Assembly (NCBI GenBank): GCA_910575505.1
Contig: CAJTFK010000003.1
Coordinates: forward strand, 1 to 64,000
Reading direction: 5' to 3'
DNA length: 64,000 nt
DNA from: Oscillospiraceae bacterium
Lineage (GTDB): Bacteria; Bacillota; Clostridia; Oscillospirales; Oscillospiraceae
This document shows positions 33,222 through 41,807 of the stretch, one piece after another. The notes beneath the pieces are model-generated. The model was not told where the DNA came from and did not search any database. It saw only the letters and a list, made by a program, of their open reading frames with translations. Every line of letters begins with the position of its first letter. The first letter of the stretch is position 1. Position numbers and translations under genes: made by a program.

Positions 33222-35216
33222 ATGAACCTGAACAGGCGAATCTTACGGAATACCATACTGAATATTCTGGCTTTAGTGGTCATATGCTGCATCATCATGG
33301 CCATGTCCCTTCAGTCGCTGGCCAACAGCATCCTGCTGGACAGCCTTCAGCCCATGGCCCGGCAGTCGGCCAAGACGGTGGAGGCAAACGTCCATATGCT
33401 GGCCGACCGCATGATGACCATTGCCGGCGATTCCCGGCTGGAGCCGGTAACCGTCCCCAATCCGGACGGGACCCAGGCCCCTCTCCCGGACGCCGCCGCC
33501 ACCAGAGCCGGACGGACGGCCGTGCTGGAAGAGGCCGCGGAGATCTATGAGCTGTATACCATCGCCCTGTATGACCTGGAGGGGCGTCTGTCGCAGGGGC
33601 TCGACGGCGCCCCCGCCAGCCTGGACGGCAGCTTTCTTTCTCTTTTAAAGGAGACGGACAATCTGACCATTGATTCCTCCACCATCTATCAGGGGAAGCT
33701 GGGGATTGTAATGGGGATGCCGGTGAAGGAAAACGGAGAAACCGCTCTCTATTTGATGGGCGTCTATAAATACGACCTGCTGAACGATGTCATCAGCAGC
33801 ATCAATCTGGGCAGAAGCGGCATGGCCTATATGGTCAACCGGGAGGGCACCGTCACCGGGCACCCCGATCAGTCCCTGGCCCTCAATCAGAGCTCGCTGG
33901 TTCAGCTCAGCGGCGGCAACGGTGACGCGGCCAATCGGGTCACCACCGGAGAGACCGGCGCTGCGGAGTTCCCCATTGACGGAGAAAAGATGCTGGTGGC
34001 CTTTTCTCCCATCCGGGGAACCCAGTGGTCTCTGGTCATTCAGATACCCAAGTCGGATTACAGCCACTTTATCAACGGAGCCATGCTGATCTCCGTCTTT
34101 GCCACCCTGGCAGGCCTTATGGTCTCCGTGCTTCTGATTCTGCGGTTTGCCCGCTCCATCTCCCGCCCGGTGAAGCGGGTGACGGACCGGATGGTGGCCC
34201 TCTCCAACGGCGATCTGCACACGGAGGTGCTCCCCGTCTGCACAGGGGATGAGCTGGAGGTCATGACGCAGACCCTGGACAATACGCTCCAGAGCGTAAA
34301 CCGGTACATATCGGATATTCAGCAGGTGCTGACCCATGTCGCGGAAGGCGACCTGCGCACCGAACCCCAGGTGGACTACAAGGGGGACTTTGCGCTGATT
34401 CGGGGCAGCCTGCAAACCATCACCCGGTCCATGAACGAAACCCTTCTGGGCTTCCGCGCCGCCGCAGACCGGCTCACCGCAATGGCGGGGCAGCTCAGCG
34501 GACAGTCCGCCCAGCTGCACCAGGCGTCTCTGGAGCAGAATCAGTCCACCGAGGAGCTGGTCCACAAGGTGACCCGCGTGAAGGAGCGGCTGGCCGACGT
34601 TACAGACAGCAGCGGCCAGACCCGTTCCCAGACAGAGGAGATTGCCCGCCGCATCCAAAGCGCCAACGAGCAGATGGCCGCCCTGTCCTCCGCCATGGAC
34701 AACATCAGCTCCAATGCGCAGCAGATTACAAAAATCGCGAAAGATATCGAGGATATCGCATTCCAGACCAATATTCTCTCCCTCAACGCCTCTGTAGAGG
34801 CGGCCCGGGCCGGAGCCGCCGGAAAGGGCTTCGCCGTTGTGGCCAACGAGGTCAAGCAGCTGGCGGCCAAAAGCGCCGAGGCCGCCCAGAGCGCCACGGA
34901 AATGGTCAACAACACCAAGGCCATCATCCAGACCGGCGTGGTGCTGACCGCCGACACCGCCGGTTCCCTCCAGGCGATTTCCGACGTCTCCGCCCAGATC
35001 AGCACCATTTCGGACCAGCTGGCGGCAGCCGTGCAGGGGCAGGAGCTGGCCCTGGCGGAGATGGAGGAACGGATTTCCGTCATTTCCGGCATCGCGGACC
35101 GCAATCTGCAAAACGCGGGGGAGACGGAGCAGTCCAGCGGCTCCCTGGCCAGGGAAGCCGAGGCGCTTCAGGCCCATGTGCAGAAATTCACTTTGAAGGA
35201 GACGTGCAGCCAATGA
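33222..35216 (+). CDS. methyl-accepting chemotaxis protein with periplasmic Cache-type sensor
   Basis: 664 residues. Membrane helix 1 (about 10-34), an extracytoplasmic Cache-like sensor (about 40-270; GRSGMAYMVNREGTVTGHPD), membrane helix 2 (about 286-308), HAMP (about 310-365), then a long cytoplasmic four-helix bundle. The signalling tip reads DIEDIAFQTNILSLNASVEA and continues into the usual GKGFAVVANEV. The start at 33222 follows GGGGAG; a GTG at 33177 after AAGGAG is possible. The next gene, an FMN-binding lipoprotein, overlaps its stop by four bases, which suggests the two proteins act together. Confidence 0.92.
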   Translation: MNLNRRILRNTILNILALVVICCIIMAMSLQSLANSILLDSLQPMARQSAKTVEANVHMLADRMMTIAGDSRLEPVTVPNPDGTQAPLPDAAATRAGRTAVLEEAAEIYELYTIALYDLEGRLSQGLDGAPASLDGSFLSLLKETDNLTIDSSTIYQGKLGIVMGMPVKENGETALYLMGVYKYDLLNDVISSINLGRSGMAYMVNREGTVTGHPDQSLALNQSSLVQLSGGNGDAANRVTTGETGAAEFPIDGEKMLVAFSPIRGTQWSLVIQIPKSDYSHFINGAMLISVFATLAGLMVSVLLILRFARSISRPVKRVTDRMVALSNGDLHTEVLPVCTGDELEVMTQTLDNTLQSVNRYISDIQQVLTHVAEGDLRTEPQVDYKGDFALIRGSLQTITRSMNETLLGFRAAADRLTAMAGQLSGQSAQLHQASLEQNQSTEELVHKVTRVKERLADVTDSSGQTRSQTEEIARRIQSANEQMAALSSAMDNISSNAQQITKIAKDIEDIAFQTNILSLNASVEAARAGAAGKGFAVVANEVKQLAAKSAEAAQSATEMVNNTKAIIQTGVVLTADTAGSLQAISDVSAQISTISDQLAAAVQGQELALAEMEERISVISGIADRNLQNAGETEQSSGSLAREAEALQAHVQKFTLKETCSQ

Positions 35217-35656
35217 AACGGATTGCTGCCATACTGCTCAGCCTGCTGCTGACGGCGCCGCTGCTGGCAGGCTGCGGGAGCCAGGCGGGGCTTCAGGATG
35301 GATATTACACCGCCCAGGCGGCTGAATTCAGCCACGGCTGGAAGGAATTTATCACCATTCTGGTGAAGGACGGAAGCATTGTTTCCGTGGAGTATAACGC
35401 GGAAAACGCCAGCGGATTCATCAAGAGCTGGGACAACGCCTATATGCAGACCATGCTTCATTCCAACGGAACCTATCCCAATGAGTATACCCGGAATTAC
35501 GCGAACCAGCTCCTGGAGGGGCAGGGTCAGGGAAGCATCGACGCAATCACCGGAGCCACGTCTTCTCACTCCTCTTTTCAGATACTGGCTCAGGCTGTGC
35601 TGGAGCAGGCCCAGAAAGGAGATTCCAGCATCGCCGTTGTGGATACGGCTCACTAA
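35213..35656 (+). CDS. FMN-binding domain lipoprotein
   Basis: 147 residues. Lipoprotein signal with basic MKR, hydrophobic core and lipobox LAGC (about 19-22). The mature part is a single FMN_bind domain (YYTAQAAEFSHGWKEFITI at its start). The C-terminal motif SIDAITGATSSHSS matches the site where ApbE-type transferases attach FMN to Thr. It would sit on the outer membrane face as an extracytoplasmic flavoprotein. Its ATG overlaps the chemoreceptor stop (ATGA). The stop codon TAA is also the left flank of the repeat element that follows. Confidence 0.85.
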   Translation: MKRIAAILLSLLLTAPLLAGCGSQAGLQDGYYTAQAAEFSHGWKEFITILVKDGSIVSVEYNAENASGFIKSWDNAYMQTMLHSNGTYPNEYTRNYANQLLEGQGQGSIDAITGATSSHSSFQILAQAVLEQAQKGDSSIAVVDTAH

Positions 35657-35777
35657 GAACCTGTATTCACAACCGTTGAACGCTGTCTGAGCAGTCTTTT
35701 CCCCGCCGTACCGCACCGGTTTCCCTTGCAATCCGTCAGGATTGCAAGGGAAACCTTCTTGTATGAATACAGGCTCT
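35656..35777. repeat. dispersed palindrome-ended element, subfamily A copy 3 (122 bp)
   Basis: Shortened copy, inverted relative to the copies at 4203 and 26115. It starts AGAACCTGTATTCACAACCG directly at the stop codon of the FMN lipoprotein gene and ends TGAATACAGGCTCT. The interior is one long palindrome centred on AATCC-GTCA-GGATT. It probably serves as the 3' hairpin of the chemoreceptor operon. Confidence 0.85.
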
Positions 35778-35882
35778 AAGAGCCTTCCGCGCCGGACGCG
35801 GGATACAGTGCGGCTCACACCCGGTTCTCCTGCCGCCGAAGCGGCGGGACTCCGCAGAAACAAAGCAGCTGTCAGATAAATA

Positions 35883-35919
35883 TGCGGGCCGTCTGTCCTG
35901 ACAAGGACAGACGGCCCGC
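35883..35919. terminator. 17-bp perfect hairpin downstream of the second chemoreceptor gene
   Basis: TGCGGGCCGTCTGTCCT pairs exactly with its inverse across GACA. On the minus strand TTTATCTG follows. It lies 68 bp past the second chemoreceptor's stop, likely its terminator. Confidence 0.75.
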
Positions 35920-35987
35920 ATGGCGTTGAAGCCGGATTTTTTTCTGGGCTCCTCCGCCCGGCGAAAAACGGAACCGCTTTCGGGGAG

Positions 35988-37574
35988 TTACAGATTTGCA
36001 AACCGGTCCATCTGCCTTTGCAGCTCCCCGACGATTTCCTGGTTGGCGTCCATCCGCTCGGTGATTCCGCCCATGTCGTCCGCCAGAATACGGGTGCTGC
36101 CGGCGGCGCCGTTGATGCCGGACGCCGTTCCGTCGATGGAACCGGAAATGCTGGAAATGGAAACGGCGATCTGGTCGATTGCGGTTTTCAGGCGTTCCAC
36201 CCGTCCGTTATACTCCTCCATGGCCTGCCCGATGTAGTCCGAGTCCTCCCGGTACTGCTGTCCGGCCTGGATGGACCGCTCCAGCTGCTCCGCGATGACC
36301 CTGCTCAGATAGCTGGTCAGCTCACGGGCGCTGTTGGCCAGATATTCCACCGCCCCCGTGACAACCCCGCTGACCTGCTGAATGTGGCTGGCGGTCTCGG
36401 CGCAGGAGTCGGCCAGCTTGTGGACCTCCTGGGCCACAACGGAAAACCCGGCTCCCGCCGCCCCCGCCCGGGCGGCCTCAATGGAAGCGTTGACGGCGAT
36501 GAGGTTGGTGGAGGAGGATATATTGAGGATATCCTCAGTGAGGCTTTTGATTTGCTCCACACTGTGGCTTTTCTCAATGGCCTGGTCCAGCATGGCCATA
36601 ATCTCCTCGGTCTTCTCCCGGATCACCGCCGTCTCCCTGCGGGCGGTGCGCTCCATCTCCTCGGCCCGCTCCCGCATCTCGGCTGAGTAGGCCGTGATGG
36701 CGGAGCACTCCTCCGCCATGCTCTGGGTGTCCTCCTGTGTGCCGGCGGTGCTGGCGGTAATGGCCGCGGCGCTGCCTGCGATTTCCTCAAAGGCGGCGGA
36801 GAGCTGCTGCGTCAGCCGGGAAAGGCTCTTGACGCTTTCATTGGAGTGCTTTGCCCTCCGGCGCACCTCCCCCACCACGCCGCTGATTCGCTCGGAGCTG
36901 TCCTGAAGCGTGCCCATTGTGTCCCGGATGGGTGTGAGGACATATTTCCGGATAATCCGAAAGGCCGCCGCCACCAGGAAAATGCCCACGATTAAGGTGA
37001 CGGCGCTGGTGACAAGGGAAATGATGTAAACCAGGGTGAGCCGTTCCCGGGCCTCCCCCGCCTGAGCGCTGACGGCGGCAGACAGGGCGTCGATCTCCGC
37101 CTCCGCCGCTTCGCTCCAGCGGGCCACATCTCCGTTGGCTGTGGAATAGGCCTCCTGGGTCTTGCTGTCGGCGCTGGCGCTGACCAGATAGACCAGGGCG
37201 TGTTTGAACTCAGCATAGCTGTTGAGGAGAGACTGATAGGCTTCCTCTTCCTCCCTGGAGACATATGCCTCGTAGCCCGCCAGCTTTTCATCCAGGGCGG
37301 CCTCCTCCGCCTTGATCTCCTGCACCAGCCGAATCATGGTGGTGTGATCCGCCGCCACGATATGGGACAGGGCCAGGCGGTGGATATTCATGACGGACCG
37401 CCTGATATCCTCCAACCGCTCCTCGCTGACCATGCTCCGTTCCACAATCGTTCCCGCGTTGGCATGGACATTGTTGATGCTGAATACCGCAAGGATATTG
37501 GACAGCAGGGTAATCAGGCCCAACAGAATGATGGGCAGAATCAAGCGCTGCTGCAGTGTCAGTCTGCCTTTCAT
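35988..37574 (-). CDS. methyl-accepting chemotaxis protein with four-helix-bundle sensor
   Basis: 528 residues. Membrane helix 1 (about 12-34), a helical extracytoplasmic sensor of about 150 residues of the 4HB type, membrane helix 2 (about 186-210), then the signalling domain. The tip reads SSTNLIAVNASIEAARAGAA and continues GAGFSVVAQEVHKLAD. The start at 37574 is seven bases after GGAGG. It is next to an orphan solute-binding lipoprotein on the same strand; receptor plus binding protein is a known way to sense sugars, but pairing here is only inferred from position. Confidence 0.92.
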   Translation of the reverse strand: MKGRLTLQQRLILPIILLGLITLLSNILAVFSINNVHANAGTIVERSMVSEERLEDIRRSVMNIHRLALSHIVAADHTTMIRLVQEIKAEEAALDEKLAGYEAYVSREEEEAYQSLLNSYAEFKHALVYLVSASADSKTQEAYSTANGDVARWSEAAEAEIDALSAAVSAQAGEARERLTLVYIISLVTSAVTLIVGIFLVAAAFRIIRKYVLTPIRDTMGTLQDSSERISGVVGEVRRRAKHSNESVKSLSRLTQQLSAAFEEIAGSAAAITASTAGTQEDTQSMAEECSAITAYSAEMRERAEEMERTARRETAVIREKTEEIMAMLDQAIEKSHSVEQIKSLTEDILNISSSTNLIAVNASIEAARAGAAGAGFSVVAQEVHKLADSCAETASHIQQVSGVVTGAVEYLANSARELTSYLSRVIAEQLERSIQAGQQYREDSDYIGQAMEEYNGRVERLKTAIDQIAVSISSISGSIDGTASGINGAAGSTRILADDMGGITERMDANQEIVGELQRQMDRFANL

Positions 37575-37596
37575 GTGATTTCCTCCTGATGACTGT

Positions 37597-37712
37597 TCCC
37601 GAATAAAAAATTCGGAAATCATAGCATTTGATTGAAACCGTTTTGCCCACCGCCGTAAGGGGCCTGCAAAACATGGCGTATATGACTTCCGGCTTCCGGT
37701 TCGAAAGTAAGG
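37597..37712 (-). repeat. dispersed repeat C, copy 4, upstream of the second chemoreceptor gene
   Basis: On the minus strand: GGAAGCCGGAAGTCAT, then ACGCCATGTTTTGCAGGC, GGCGGTGGGCAAAACGG, AATCAAATGC and a terminal hairpin TTTCCGAAT / ATTCGGGAA. Same order of blocks as the other C copies, somewhat diverged. Confidence 0.55.
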
Positions 37713-37728
37713 AAGTCATATGATGTAC

Positions 37729-38973
37729 TCAGCGCTCGATAACGCCTTCAACCATCCGGTCCAGCTGGACCTGAAGGGACGCGCCGGAGGGGTTCCCCCG
37801 GGCCATGCTGGCGGAAAACTCCGCCACAGGGTCCCAGAACTTTCCTCCCACCCGCTGAAGCTGAGAATAGTTGGACTGCTCCAGCAGAGCGGCAATCGCG
37901 GGGGAGGACTGGACCTGAGGAGAGTTGGCGGCGTTGACATTGGCCGGTCCCTGTCCCCGCACCTCAAAGCGCAGATTCTGGTTTTCCTCTCCGGTCATCC
38001 ACTCCGCCAGCCGGGCCGCCCAATCCGGGTGCTTGGAATAGGCGTTCACGCCGATGAGCTTGCAGCCGGAAAAGGACGCCATCTGCACCTGCTGCCCTGC
38101 GCAGGTATATGCAGGCAGCTTGGCGGCTCCCATGCTGCCGCCCCATGCCTCCTCCACGGCCAGGGCGTTCCACACGCCGCTGACGCCGGCAATGACCGTG
38201 CCGTCCCGTACGCCGGCAAGGAATTCCCCGTCCGGGCGGTTGGAGAAGGCGGGACTGGCCGCAATATTCAGCATGGATTGGGCCACGTCCGTTCCGCGGA
38301 TGGGACCCTCCGTGCTGTTCCAGGTGCAGTAATTGGTCAGCCCGTCTTCATTGAGGCCTATCTCCAGCCCGGTGTTGCCGAAGAAGGCATAGACATACCA
38401 GGCGGAGGACCAGTCCATGGACACCCGCTTGCCGGCCTGGGCGGCCACCTCCAGCATCCTGTCCAGGCTCTGGACGTCCTCCTCCGTAAAGTAGGCCTTG
38501 TTATAGTACAGGAAATATCCGTTATCTGCCGTCAGCGGGTAGGCATAGAGGGTCCCTCCCACGCTGGCCGCCTCCACCGCGGCGGGAAGGCAGTCGCTGC
38601 GGATGGCCGCGGCATCCGCGATGGGGTCCAGTCCGCCGGCGGCGGCCAGCGCCGCCACCTGGTCGTCGGCAAAGGCAAAGACGTCCGCGCCGCCCTCCAA
38701 ATCAGCCAGCAGGGCGTCCTTGCAGTTTGACTCGCTTTGGGGCTGATAGGTAATCTGAAAGTCAGCCTGTCCGGCGTAGTGCGTTTTGAATGAGGAGAAA
38801 ATCTGCTCCAGCAGCGCTTCGTCCTCCTCCGCGCCCCATACGGTCAGGGCAACGGTTTCCTTTGCAGGCAGACCTTCATCCGGAGGGGGGTTCTGCCCCG
38901 CGCAGGCGGTCAGCAGGAATGCCAAACAGGCGGATAAAGCTACAAGAAAAATCTGTTTTCCCACGGTTTCCAT
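37729..38973 (-). CDS. extracellular solute-binding lipoprotein (ABC type)
   Basis: 414 residues with a lipoprotein signal and lipobox LTAC (about 21-24), then a family-1-type solute-binding fold (VALTVWGAEEDEALLEQIFS). Such proteins bind sugars or other solutes for an ABC importer, but no permease or ATPase gene is near. It is followed by a chemoreceptor gene, so a sensing role is possible. The promoter at 38996-39024 rules out the longer frame to 39024. The ATG at 38973 is only one base from AGGAGG; GTG four codons on has better spacing and may be the true start. Confidence 0.87.
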   Translation of the reverse strand: METVGKQIFLVALSACLAFLLTACAGQNPPPDEGLPAKETVALTVWGAEEDEALLEQIFSSFKTHYAGQADFQITYQPQSESNCKDALLADLEGGADVFAFADDQVAALAAAGGLDPIADAAAIRSDCLPAAVEAASVGGTLYAYPLTADNGYFLYYNKAYFTEEDVQSLDRMLEVAAQAGKRVSMDWSSAWYVYAFFGNTGLEIGLNEDGLTNYCTWNSTEGPIRGTDVAQSMLNIAASPAFSNRPDGEFLAGVRDGTVIAGVSGVWNALAVEEAWGGSMGAAKLPAYTCAGQQVQMASFSGCKLIGVNAYSKHPDWAARLAEWMTGEENQNLRFEVRGQGPANVNAANSPQVQSSPAIAALLEQSNYSQLQRVGGKFWDPVAEFSASMARGNPSGASLQVQLDRMVEGVIER

Positions 38974-38995
38974 TCCTCCTATCAATTGCTGAAAT

Positions 38996-39024
38996 ATTAT
39001 AGCATTTTGCGCATCAGATTTCAA
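38996..39024 (-). promoter_or_regulatory. promoter of the solute-binding lipoprotein gene
   Basis: Minus strand TTGAAA-17 bp-TATAAT, 22 bp before the start codon. Confidence 0.75.
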
Positions 39025-39395
39025 CCAAAATCCACCAGCGGGTTTTCCCGGACGGCAATCCCGCGTTCTCTCTCAGCCCGGGCCGTCCGGGGAACCCGGC
39101 GGCCCCGGATACGGGGGAGCATCGGGAACTCTGCCGGCCGGGGTCCTGGCAGCAGACGCCGGAGGGCCCGGGCAGCGGCGCGGGGACCATACCCGAACCA
39201 TACCCGCGCCGGGCCGCGGAGAAGGCGGAGGAAGCCCGGCATCCGGAGCGCAGCCCGCCGGAATTCCGTGCGGCTTTGAATGCGGCGTATCGGATTGTGT
39301 CAAGGCCGTTTTGCCGCCAGATATGAAAACCGTGCCTGCCTGTTCTTTGCAGCTGTTCTGCCTGCCGCCGTTCCCGTTTGAATTGCTTGAATTTA
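39025..39395. other. GC-rich intergenic stretch, no gene seen
   Basis: Both strands carry only arginine- and proline-rich noise frames. No RNA gene or repeat recognised. Confidence 0.45.
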
Positions 39396-39558
39396 AGAAG
39401 CTGTACCAATAGGTGGCAGCACGCGTCTGGACGGAAAATTTTCCGGCTGGACTGCGTCAGAAACGCTTGAAATCCGTCAGGATTCCTGCGCGCCTCTTCC
39501 TTGCCAGCCCAAAAATTTTCTCACCTATACGCGCACTTCGCCTATTGGTACAGCTTCT
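39396..39558. repeat. dispersed palindrome-ended element, subfamily B copy 2 (163 bp)
   Basis: Perfect terminal repeats AGAAGCTGTACCAATAGG, same 163-bp length as the copy at 13874 but inverted. TAA flanks both ends. No coding capacity. Confidence 0.9.
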
Positions 39559-39701
39559 AAAGACGCTCCTCAGAAATCACAGGTATTTTGCTGTGTAAGC
39601 TTTCCGGACATCGCTTGCTGAACAAACGATATGAAATGTACATGTGATGACAGGCCTTTGACTTTTGGGACAGTTTGCCGGAATTGACACAACAAAAATA
39701 A

Positions 39702-39736
39702 AGCGGCACATGCTCCAAACAGAGTATGTGCCGCTC
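39702..39736 (-). terminator. isolated hairpin, terminator-like
   Basis: AGCGGCACATGCTC pairs with GAGTATGTGCCGCT (one mismatch); on the minus strand TTTATTTTTG follows. No intact gene precedes it, so it may be left over from the decayed frame at 39898-40160. Confidence 0.5.
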
Positions 39737-39897
39737 ATAAAGAATACGCTTGCTTTGCCCCTGGCTGTCAGGCGGAGAGAGCCGCTCTGCATGCGGCGGT
39801 CACACTGCCGCAATTCTTCATAACGGAATACTGCCGTTATGAAAACCATACAGTCAGAAGCAATCTGCCTCTATAGAACGATGATGGCGCAAGGGTT

Positions 39898-40160
39898 CAC
39901 TTGACGGTCCGGTCCCCGTCCAGGGAGCAATGCCCCCCGCGCCAGAAGTCCACCGCCGGTTCCGGAACGCAGAACGTGTGGTTCACTTCCATCCTGAAGG
40001 CGGCGGTTGTCAAGGGGATCTGCGCGGCGTCACTCTTGCCGTATGCCTGGGTCCTCTTCCCGTTGGCGCCGGCTGTTTCGCCCCCTCGCGAAGGTCTTGA
40101 GCGCGGAATCATACTTGGCCCCGCGAACCCCGTCATTCAGGTCTGCCTTCCGGCAGCCGG
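39898..40160 (-). pseudogene. possible decayed coding fragment
   Basis: The minus strand has a protein-like C-terminal run, AAFRMEVNHTFCVPEPAVDF then WRGGHCSLDGDRTVK, ending at a stop near 39898. Upstream, a second frame reads NDGVRGAKYDSALKTFAR, as if a frameshift separates the two near 40080-40100. No ribosome site or family is recognised. Low confidence. Confidence 0.25.
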
Positions 40161-40353
40161 CGCCGGCGGATTCCCTGCCGCGCTCCGCCGTTTGGTCTCG
40201 CAATATGCAAAGGACGCCTTGACTGCCGGAAAAATTTCTCATAATTCCCTGTCAGGACGCGCATTGAGATTCCAGACAGACATTCCGCCACGGACCCGGC
40301 ATAGCCGCGGCCCTGACGGCAATACCGGCGCGCCCTGGCGCACCGGTTCGTGC

Positions 40354-41640
40354 TCAGCTCTCTTTTTCCATCATAATCTCCAGAATCGTCCGGTCCGTCT
40401 GCACCATACCCGGCGTGCTGACCCGGCCCATATTCTGAATCGCCTGCTCCGGCGTCGCGCCGCAGATTCCGTCGCTGGCCTGGAGCACCACGCCGTCCAC
40501 CGCCAGGCAGGCGCACATCAGAGCGGCGTTGGAGGCCGTGGCCAGCTTCAGGGCGCAGCCGATTTTGCCGCCGTCGCAGACCATGCCGGTGAGGTTTCCG
40601 CTCATGTTGATGATGCCCCAGCCAATCTGTTCATCTGTGCCGCCCATCAGCCAGATCATGGCGGCGCAGGCGGCCGTGGCGGCGGAAACGCCGCAGCCGC
40701 AGGTGGCGGACAGTTTCCCGGTGAAGAGCTTGATGTAGACGTTCAGCGCGTGGGAAAAGGCCAGGGCCCTGACCAGCCGCTCGTCGGAGGCCCCCAGGTA
40801 CCGGGCCATCTCCGTCACCGGAATGACGGCGGTCAGGCCGTGGTTTCCGCTGCCGGCGCTGCTCATGACGGCGTAGGGACAGCCGCTCATCCGCCCCTCG
40901 GCGCTGCTGGCAACCCGGGTCATTGTACGGCTGAACAGATTATCTCCCATGGCGCCGGACTCAATCTGACGCTTCAGCGCACCGGCGATGCCGATGCCGG
41001 GGTTATGCTCCAGACCGAAGTCCGCCAGGCGCTGGTTCATCTCCGCGCCCTCCAGCATGAAGCGCAGTTCTTCCCGGGAGCACTGCTCCACAACGGCTTT
41101 GATCTCCGCCACGGTCATGGCCCTTAGCCGTGCGTGGATCCGGTCCTCCTCGGCGGCGGACCAGGGCTTTTCCAGCAGGACCTCGTGGTTGCGCTTGGTC
41201 AGGATAATGTTGTAGTGAGTCCCCCGAATTTCACTGACGCCGATTCCGGCGGTGGTAATGACCTCCGCCCGGGCGTAAAGCTGGGCTTCATCATGCTGAA
41301 TCATCACCACCACATGGCAATCCTCCACCATCCGGATCGCCTGGACCGTGACGTCCTCATTGATATCCTCCAGAAGCTGCAGCCCCTTTTCCGGGTTGTG
41401 GAGGCAGGCGCCCAGGGCGGCGGCGTATTTCAGGCCCACCCGGGGAAAGCCGGGGATTCCCACGCTCATTCCGTTTTTATAGATGCCCGGATTGACCTCC
41501 ATCTTGACGGAGACCACGTCTCCGCCAATGGCGCGGCAGGCGTCGGCGGCGGCCAGGGCCACGCAGACCGGCTCCGTACAGCCCAGGGCCGGGACCACCT
41601 CCTGGTGCAGCAGGGTCAGCAGCTCTTCCTTTGTAATCAT
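40354..41640 (-). CDS. L-cysteine desulfidase / UPF0597 (CyuA-YhaM) family protein
   Basis: A 428-residue protein of the serine-dehydratase-alpha-like family that holds a [4Fe-4S] cluster and, in characterised members, splits L-cysteine to sulfide, ammonia and pyruvate. Candidate active-site Cys21 or Cys26 is in GCTEPVC. Cluster cysteines are likely in [10 protein letters not shown] and the pair in CDGGKIGC, whose seven-residue spacing agrees with the archaeal desulfidase. The start follows AAGGAGG. It has a sigma54 promoter and an enhancer-like site upstream, divergent from the regulator gene. Confidence 0.87.
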   Translation of the reverse strand: MITKEELLTLLHQEVVPALGCTEPVCVALAAADACRAIGGDVVSVKMEVNPGIYKNGMSVGIPGFPRVGLKYAAALGACLHNPEKGLQLLEDINEDVTVQAIRMVEDCHVVVMIQHDEAQLYARAEVITTAGIGVSEIRGTHYNIILTKRNHEVLLEKPWSAAEEDRIHARLRAMTVAEIKAVVEQCSREELRFMLEGAEMNQRLADFGLEHNPGIGIAGALKRQIESGAMGDNLFSRTMTRVASSAEGRMSGCPYAVMSSAGSGNHGLTAVIPVTEMARYLGASDERLVRALAFSHALNVYIKLFTGKLSATCGCGVSAATAACAAMIWLMGGTDEQIGWGIINMSGNLTGMVCDGGKIGCALKLATASNAALMCACLAVDGVVLQASDGICGATPEQAIQNMGRVSTPGMVQTDRTILEIMMEKES

Positions 41641-41700
41641 ATCCGTATTCCTCCTTATGATATATGTTATTTCGTCGTTTTCCGCTGCAAATTGATATAA

Positions 41701-41715
41701 GCAAATTTTATACCA
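41701..41715 (-). promoter_or_regulatory. sigma54 promoter of the desulfidase gene
   Basis: Minus strand TGGTATAAAATTTGC: GG and GC separated by exactly ten bases, close to the consensus TGGCAC-N5-TTGC. About 60 bp before the start codon. Confidence 0.75.
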
Positions 41716-41770
41716 GCCTATTTTTCGACAGTTTCGCCCAAACCCCTTGCAAATCGGTTCCGTCTGTGAT

Positions 41771-41782
41771 TAATTGGTTAAA
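41771..41782. promoter_or_regulatory. candidate activator site upstream of the desulfidase promoter
   Basis: TAATTGGTTAAA, the exact reverse complement of TTTAACCAATTA at 43886-43897. It lies about 55 bp upstream of the -24 element. Confidence 0.6.
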
Positions 41783-41807
41783 GATAATGGTTGAAGAGGG
41801 TGCAAGT

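Noticed and set aside
39577..39849. 90-codon minus-strand frame
   Set aside because: No ribosome site, it crosses a terminator-like hairpin, and the sequence is not like any protein I know.
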